33,798 bases of DNA from Planctomycetota bacterium. GTDB lineage: Bacteria > Planctomycetota > Brocadiia > SM23-32 > JAKLEA01. The stretch is from contig JAKLEA010000036.1 of the NCBI GenBank assembly GCA_022711755.1, forward strand, positions 1 through 33,798. Direction: 5' to 3'. The position numbers were made by a program, and so were the translations under genes. Below the pieces are notes generated by a model. The model made no database searches, was not told the DNA's origin, and saw only the letters and a list, made by a program, of their open reading frames with translations. Positions 29,880 to 33,798 of this stretch are shown piece after piece (position 1 is the stretch's first letter; every line of letters starts with the position of its first letter).

Positions 29880-31538
29880 ATGAGCATCTTCGACGACACG
29901 CTCGGCGCGCTGGCGACGCCGCCGCGCGGACGCTCCCTTCGCGTGTCCAGCAACGAGCAGCCGAACTGGAATGATGGCAACTTCGACGCAACCCGCCTGG
30001 CGCCCGGCGAGACACTCCAGATGCCAGTTCTGGAAGGCCCGGGCGTCATCAATCACATCTGGTTCACCTCCCACGCCGGCCACACTGAGGAACTCAACTG
30101 CCTCAGCCTGAGAATCTATTACGATGGACGGACCAGACCGGGCGTGGAGGTCCCCCTGGGCGATTTCTTCGCGGTGGGGGACGGTCCGCTCGCCGTCGTC
30201 GAGAGTTTCCCCGTGCAGGTCTCGCCGACCGGCGCGTTGTCCTGCTACTGGCGGATTCCCTTCCGCAAGAGCTGCCGCATTGCGATCACGAACGACAGCA
30301 AGGATCGCGGCACGGGCCTTTACTGGATGGTTGACTACGTGAAGCTTGACGGCCTACCCCCCGATACCCCGTATTTCCACGTCGCGTATCGCCAGGAATA
30401 CCCGGCGGCGATGGGCCGGGATTATCTCATCTTCGAGAACAAGGGGCGCGGGCGATACGTCGGCACGGTGATGTCCGCCACTCTCGCCCAGCCCGGCTGG
30501 TTCGGGGAGGGCGATGACTTCTTCTATATTGACGGCGAGGAGGTCCCCAGCCTTCAGGGAACCGGCACAGAGGACTACTTCAACGACGCATGGGGATTCA
30601 GACCGCGCACGAGCCACTGGTTCGGCCAGCCGCGCTACGAGGGCTACGACACCGGCGACAGGATGATCTGCTACCGCTGGCACGTTCTCGATCCGGTCTG
30701 CTTCTCCAAATCGTTGCAAGTGTCCATCGAGCACAAGGGCAACGGCGCGCGGGCGGAGGATTTCTGGTACCTGGAACGTCCCGATTTCATCTCTAGCGCA
30801 GCCTTCTGGTACCACGTCGGAGAGCCGGAGCCTTTCGGGGAATTGCCCGGCTGGCCGGAGCGCCGCGTGCCCTGGCAGCGCGCCAACCTGCTGACCCGCC
30901 TGCGCGAGGCAAAGGTTTCCGGCGGGCCTGAGCCGAAGGTCGAACTCCACGGCGCGTTCGGAGCGCGGCCCTCGCTCTACTGGCCCGATCCGCCGGAGGG
31001 AACCGAGCTTTCCCTGCCCTTCGAACTCGACAAGGACGGGCGTTACGCGTTCAGAGTGGTCTCGCAATCCGGCCCGCGCTACGGCGCGTTCGATGTTCTT
31101 CTGGATGGGCAGGTCGCGGCCGGCGGCGTGAAGCTGACGGCGGAAAATTACGAGGAACGACTGATCCCGCTTGATGAGCGCGATATGGCGGGGGGAGGGC
31201 ACGTCCTCGCCTTCAGGGCGCGCGGCGGGGGTGGACTGATGGCCGAAAGCATCATGGCGCTGCGGATCCCCCTTCAGGTCAACCGCGAGCCTAAAACCGC
31301 CCGCAACGAGGGGCACTTCTACCGGCTGGCCGTCGGCAGGGCGGTCTACGCATGGCGTCTGGTCAATGGAACGCTTCCGGCGTCGCTGGATGATCTGATT
31401 TCGGCCGGTTACCTTGACGAGCGTTACAAACGCGATGAGAACGACAGGCCGATGGAGTCGCGCATCGAAGACGGCGCGTTCCATGTGATCGCCCGGGACT
31501 GGACGCACTCATGGCGGGGACTCGATCCGCGAAGGTGA
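29880..31538 (+). CDS. DUF2961 / GH172 family glycoside hydrolase
   Basis: A 552-aa protein without signal peptide. The DUF2961 core (about 15-380) includes GPGVINHIWFT, VPLGDFFAVG, YWRIPFRKSCRIAITND, QPGWFGEGDDFFYIDGE and SLQGTGTEDYFNDAWGF. GH172 enzymes cleave alpha-D-fructofuranosides and alpha-D-arabinofuranosides. Two glutamates, E210 (GEGDD) and E231 (GTGTED), lie 21 residues apart, the spacing I recall for the catalytic pair of the characterised enzyme. A beta-domain follows, and the last 80 residues (FYRLAVGRAVYAWRLVNGTL, then PASLDDLISAGYL) look like an extra C-terminal module. ATG 29880 follows an aaagggg box. The stop codon overlaps the radical SAM gene. Confidence 0.9.
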   Translation: MSIFDDTLGALATPPRGRSLRVSSNEQPNWNDGNFDATRLAPGETLQMPVLEGPGVINHIWFTSHAGHTEELNCLSLRIYYDGRTRPGVEVPLGDFFAVGDGPLAVVESFPVQVSPTGALSCYWRIPFRKSCRIAITNDSKDRGTGLYWMVDYVKLDGLPPDTPYFHVAYRQEYPAAMGRDYLIFENKGRGRYVGTVMSATLAQPGWFGEGDDFFYIDGEEVPSLQGTGTEDYFNDAWGFRPRTSHWFGQPRYEGYDTGDRMICYRWHVLDPVCFSKSLQVSIEHKGNGARAEDFWYLERPDFISSAAFWYHVGEPEPFGELPGWPERRVPWQRANLLTRLREAKVSGGPEPKVELHGAFGARPSLYWPDPPEGTELSLPFELDKDGRYAFRVVSQSGPRYGAFDVLLDGQVAAGGVKLTAENYEERLIPLDERDMAGGGHVLAFRARGGGGLMAESIMALRIPLQVNREPKTARNEGHFYRLAVGRAVYAWRLVNGTLPASLDDLISAGYLDERYKRDENDRPMESRIEDGAFHVIARDWTHSWRGLDPRR

Positions 31539-32947
31539 GAGCGCTTCTCATCAACCCCTGGATTCACGACTTCGCGGCCTATGACATGTGGTGCCAGCCG
31601 CTGGGGTTGCTCTACGTCGCGGACCTGCTGGAACGGCTCGGTTGCGGGACGACGCTAGTCAACTGCCTTGACCGCACCCATCCTTCTCTTCACGGCTGGA
31701 AGGCCGAGGGCGGATGGTTCGGCGCGTTCGGCTGCGGGAAGTACCCTGGCGAAGTCATTGAGAAGCCCGCCCCCCTTGCCGGGCTGAAACGCAAGCTGCG
31801 GCGATATGGCATTCCGCTTGACGCCTTCCGACGGGAGATCGCGGCGGTTGATAAGCCAGACCTGATCTGCGTCACGACGTTGATGACGCACTGGCACGGC
31901 GGGGCGATTGAGGCCATCCGGGAGGCGAAAAGACTTTTCCCGGCGACGCCCGTTGTTCTCGGCGGGATGTATCCGACCTTCTGCGCAGAGCATGCCCGCC
32001 GCAACAGCGGCGCGGACGCGGTCGTCTCCGGTGGGTCGTTCAGGGAAGTCGCGGGGGCGATTTGCGGCGTCCTGGGCGTCAATGGCGACGGACTTCCCGG
32101 TGGATGGGAGGGCATCAAGCCCGCCCATCATCTCATAAGGTCCGGCGCGGCGGGCATAGTGACTTCGTGGGGATGCCCGTTCCGCTGCGCGTATTGCGGA
32201 TCGAGGCTGATTCACGATTCATACGTCCAGCGTCCCCCGCGCGACGTTGCCGACGAGCTTGAATGGCTTGCCCGGGAAGGCGGGCGCAGGGACGTCGCAT
32301 TTTATGACGACGCACTGCTTGTGAACGCCGAGAGGCATTTCCTGCCCATTGCGGAGGAGATCATTACGCGGGAGCTGTATCTGCGCTTCCACACGCCGAA
32401 CGGATTGCACTGCCGCTACATGACGCCGGAGATAGCGAAGGCCATGCGGCGATGCGGATTCAGAACGGTCCGACTGAGCTACGAAAGCTCCGACGCCGGA
32501 CGCCAGATCAGGGAATCCTCCGGGAAGGTGACGGATGACGAGTTCATTCGCGCGGTCGGGGCGTTGAAATCGGCGGGGTTTGAAAGCCGCGAGATCGCCG
32601 CTTACGTCCTTTTCGGGCTGCCCGGGCAGGAGGCGGAGGAAATCCGGCGCAGCGTCCGCCGGGTCATTGACGAGGGCATTCAGGCCAGCCTGGCGCAGTT
32701 TTCGCCGATTCCGGGAACCTCCGCATATGAGGAATGGCTGGCGGCGTCAACCTACTCCCGCGAGGAGGCGGAATCGGAGCCTCTATGCTACAGTTGTTCG
32801 GCGATCGGTTACCGCATGAAATCCGGCCCGGACTGGGAGGGTTACGAGAGCCTGAAGAACGAGGTCAGGCGGGCGAATCTGGCGCTCATCACCCGGGCGG
32901 ATAAGACACGGACCGCTGGCGCGGCGGGGGCCGGCGCTCCTATCTGA
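31511..32947 (+). CDS. Radical SAM protein with cobalamin-binding-like N-terminal domain
   Basis: A 478-aa protein. The N-terminal domain (about 1-200) has the B12-binding fold pattern (ALLINPW, PLGLLYVADLLERLG, PDLICVTTLMTHW, PVVLGGMYPTF) but no DxHxxG cobalamin signature. The radical SAM core has C222-x3-C226-x2-C229 (GCPFRCAYCGS) for the 4Fe-4S cluster, then FYDDALLVN, SYESSDAGRQIRE and LFGLPGQEAEEIRRS. The chosen ATG 31511 lies within the GH172 gene. A GTG at 31535 overlapping its stop as GTGA is an equally good start and would mirror the GTGA junction at 10693. Coupling to a glycoside hydrolase gene is unusual; a sugar or lipid-linked modification is possible, but the target is unknown. 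Confidence 0.85.
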   Translation: MAGTRSAKVRALLINPWIHDFAAYDMWCQPLGLLYVADLLERLGCGTTLVNCLDRTHPSLHGWKAEGGWFGAFGCGKYPGEVIEKPAPLAGLKRKLRRYGIPLDAFRREIAAVDKPDLICVTTLMTHWHGGAIEAIREAKRLFPATPVVLGGMYPTFCAEHARRNSGADAVVSGGSFREVAGAICGVLGVNGDGLPGGWEGIKPAHHLIRSGAAGIVTSWGCPFRCAYCGSRLIHDSYVQRPPRDVADELEWLAREGGRRDVAFYDDALLVNAERHFLPIAEEIITRELYLRFHTPNGLHCRYMTPEIAKAMRRCGFRTVRLSYESSDAGRQIRESSGKVTDDEFIRAVGALKSAGFESREIAAYVLFGLPGQEAEEIRRSVRRVIDEGIQASLAQFSPIPGTSAYEEWLAASTYSREEAESEPLCYSCSAIGYRMKSGPDWEGYESLKNEVRRANLALITRADKTRTAGAAGAGAPI

Positions 32948-33566
32948 CAGCCGCAGAGGTCACGACGATAAGGAGATGTATCGTGGCATATCCAAGCGCA
33001 ACAAGGGCGATGATGCCGCCTATCCTTGCCGACTTCCTGTCGGCTCTGACCGCGGTTTTCAGCAATCGCGGCGAGAATACGAGGCCGAGCAGTTGAACTG
33101 CCGCGAGCGCAACCGCCAGCATCCCCGAAAGATTGCGAGGCTCATCGGCTCCCCGGCCCAGCCCCCAAAGGAGTCCGGCCTGCGTCGGGTTGGCGAATAA
33201 CAGGCACAGGAATGCGATGATCGGAAGCAGGAGGATCGGGATTGGAATGAGAGGCCATAATTCACGCGGGCGCGCCATTGGCGGCGGCTCGTCGGCTTCG
33301 TCAGGTTGTGCCTCTCCAATGTGCGGGGAGACGTGAAACGGGGAGGCAAGCACTGACTGAGACGGGGTAATGCCCGTTATTTCCTCGTCCGCGCGGGGGA
33401 CGGCGCGCCCGGTTTGCGGCTCGCTGACGCGCAGGAGCATCAGCGTCCTGTATCCGCACTTCGGGCACGTCAATTTCCTGACGTCTCTTTCCGTCAGGTT
33501 GTCATCGGCAACCGATTGTTCGTGATCACATAATCGCGTTGTGCACTTGATCTTTCGATGTGGCAT
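32940..33566 (-). CDS. Zinc-ribbon membrane protein of unknown function
   Basis: A 208-aa protein. The N-terminal ribbon has cysteines C8, C13, C34 and C37 (TCPKCGYRTL). A polar, proline-rich linker follows, then three hydrophobic segments at about 104-126 (IPIPILLLPIIAFLCLLF), 148-166 and 181-204. Family not recognised; small proteins of this build are common in Planctomycetota. ATG 33566 follows an agga box by 10 nt. It converges with the radical SAM gene and overlaps it by 8 bp. Confidence 0.72.
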   Translation of the reverse strand: MPHRKIKCTTRLCDHEQSVADDNLTERDVRKLTCPKCGYRTLMLLRVSEPQTGRAVPRADEEITGITPSQSVLASPFHVSPHIGEAQPDEADEPPPMARPRELWPLIPIPILLLPIIAFLCLLFANPTQAGLLWGLGRGADEPRNLSGMLAVALAAVQLLGLVFSPRLLKTAVRADRKSARIGGIIALVALGYATIHLLIVVTSAAVR

Positions 33567-33612
33567 CCGGCTATGTTCCTGTCATTCCCAGGTTACGACG
33601 CCCTGACATGAC

Positions 33613-33649
33613 AATATAACTGAAAAAAGAATATTTCAAGGAATATTCT
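33613..33649 (-). promoter_or_regulatory. Candidate promoter/operator of the zinc-ribbon membrane gene
   Basis: On the minus strand TTGAAA and TATATT are separated by 15 nt in an AT-rich stretch. An inverted repeat AGAATATT-N6-AATATTCT (33628-33649) covers the -35 region. The spacer is shorter than ideal. Confidence 0.35.
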
Positions 33650-33735
33650 GTAATACTTGTTCTGAATAATTTTGCAGAATATCCGTTTCCTGTCGTGGAA
33701 TCAGGGAATCCCTTAGGCGAATTGTCACCGAGCGT

Positions 33736-33774
33736 TTCAAAACCAGCCAGCGAATAGCACTTCAAAACCAGCCA
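33736..33774. repeat. Paired direct repeats, possible end of an IS21-type element
   Basis: ttcaaaaccagcca occurs at 33736-33749 and 33761-33774, a period of 25 bp, close to the window edge. Multiple spaced CAAAA-x-x-AGCCA-like repeats are characteristic of IS21-family termini, so an element may continue beyond the window. No transposase is visible here. Confidence 0.4.
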
Positions 33775-33798
33775 CTTGTTTTGGGGTATAGGTCTGCC

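Noticed and set aside
30354..31508. Long minus-strand open frame (384 codons) opposite the GH172 gene
   Set aside because: Antisense shadow with no recognisable domain.
1..33798. CRISPR array, cas genes or a complete restriction system
   Set aside because: No regularly spaced repeats with unique spacers were seen; the only restriction-related sequence is the HsdM tail.

Overview
The window reads as accessory-rich chromosome from an uncultured bacterium of the Planctomycetota or a close relative. It is GC-rich. The clues are an N-terminal motif like the planctomycete LEPR-XLL export motif (frame-open from base 3), dockerin type I and FG-GAP surface proteins, two FHA proteins (one fused to a Ser/Thr kinase), many exported Gfo/Idh/MocA and xylose-isomerase-like TIM-barrel proteins, and a DUF2961/GH172 enzyme. 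The phylum is an inference; no rRNA gene or ribosomal protein is present to test it.

Layout. 1-3.3 kb: the 3' part of a large surface protein (Ig-like, FG-GAP propeller, Ig-like, dockerin), then a scrambled patch. That patch holds a DUF559 nuclease-like gene between inverted REP-type palindromes, the two ends of a reverse transcriptase gene whose middle is missing, a second dockerin tail in a 111-bp direct repeat, and tRNA-Ala(CGC). 3.4-5.7 kb: Ser/Thr kinase with FHA domain (minus). 5.9-12.6 kb: five minus-strand genes for sugar or sugar-acid breakdown: neuraminate-lyase-like aldolase, TIM-barrel isomerase, zinc-dehydrogenase-like protein, Tat-exported Gfo/Idh/MocA oxidoreductase, and a Tat-exported double TIM barrel with a discoidin domain. 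A good sigma70-type promoter precedes the first. 13-19.2 kb: HD-domain protein, then two divergent glycoside-hydrolase-like genes (1016-aa lipoprotein; GH36-like cytoplasmic enzyme). 19.2-22.6 kb: RodA, an FHA protein with a duplicated helical module, and a tiny lipoprotein.

22.57-26.3 kb: a near-consensus sigma54 promoter followed by about 220 nt of consecutive hairpins (the best candidate for something undescribed), tRNA-Asn(GTT) with its own promoter, then an island-like set: methyltransferase, NrdR-like zinc ribbon, Fic protein and a possible serine-recombinase remnant. 26.3-33.6 kb: another carbohydrate-related group on the plus strand (deacetylase-like protein, an HsdM C-terminal fragment, a secreted GH99-like enzyme, GH172, radical SAM protein), a convergent zinc-ribbon membrane protein, and at the right edge paired repeats resembling IS21-type insertion sequence ends.

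Taken together, the exported enzymes (oxidoreductase, double TIM barrel, lipoprotein hydrolase, GH99-like) probably attack a complex glycan outside the cytoplasm, while the aldolase, isomerase, dehydrogenase, GH36-like and GH172 enzymes process the released sugars inside. The substrate cannot be read from sequence alone.
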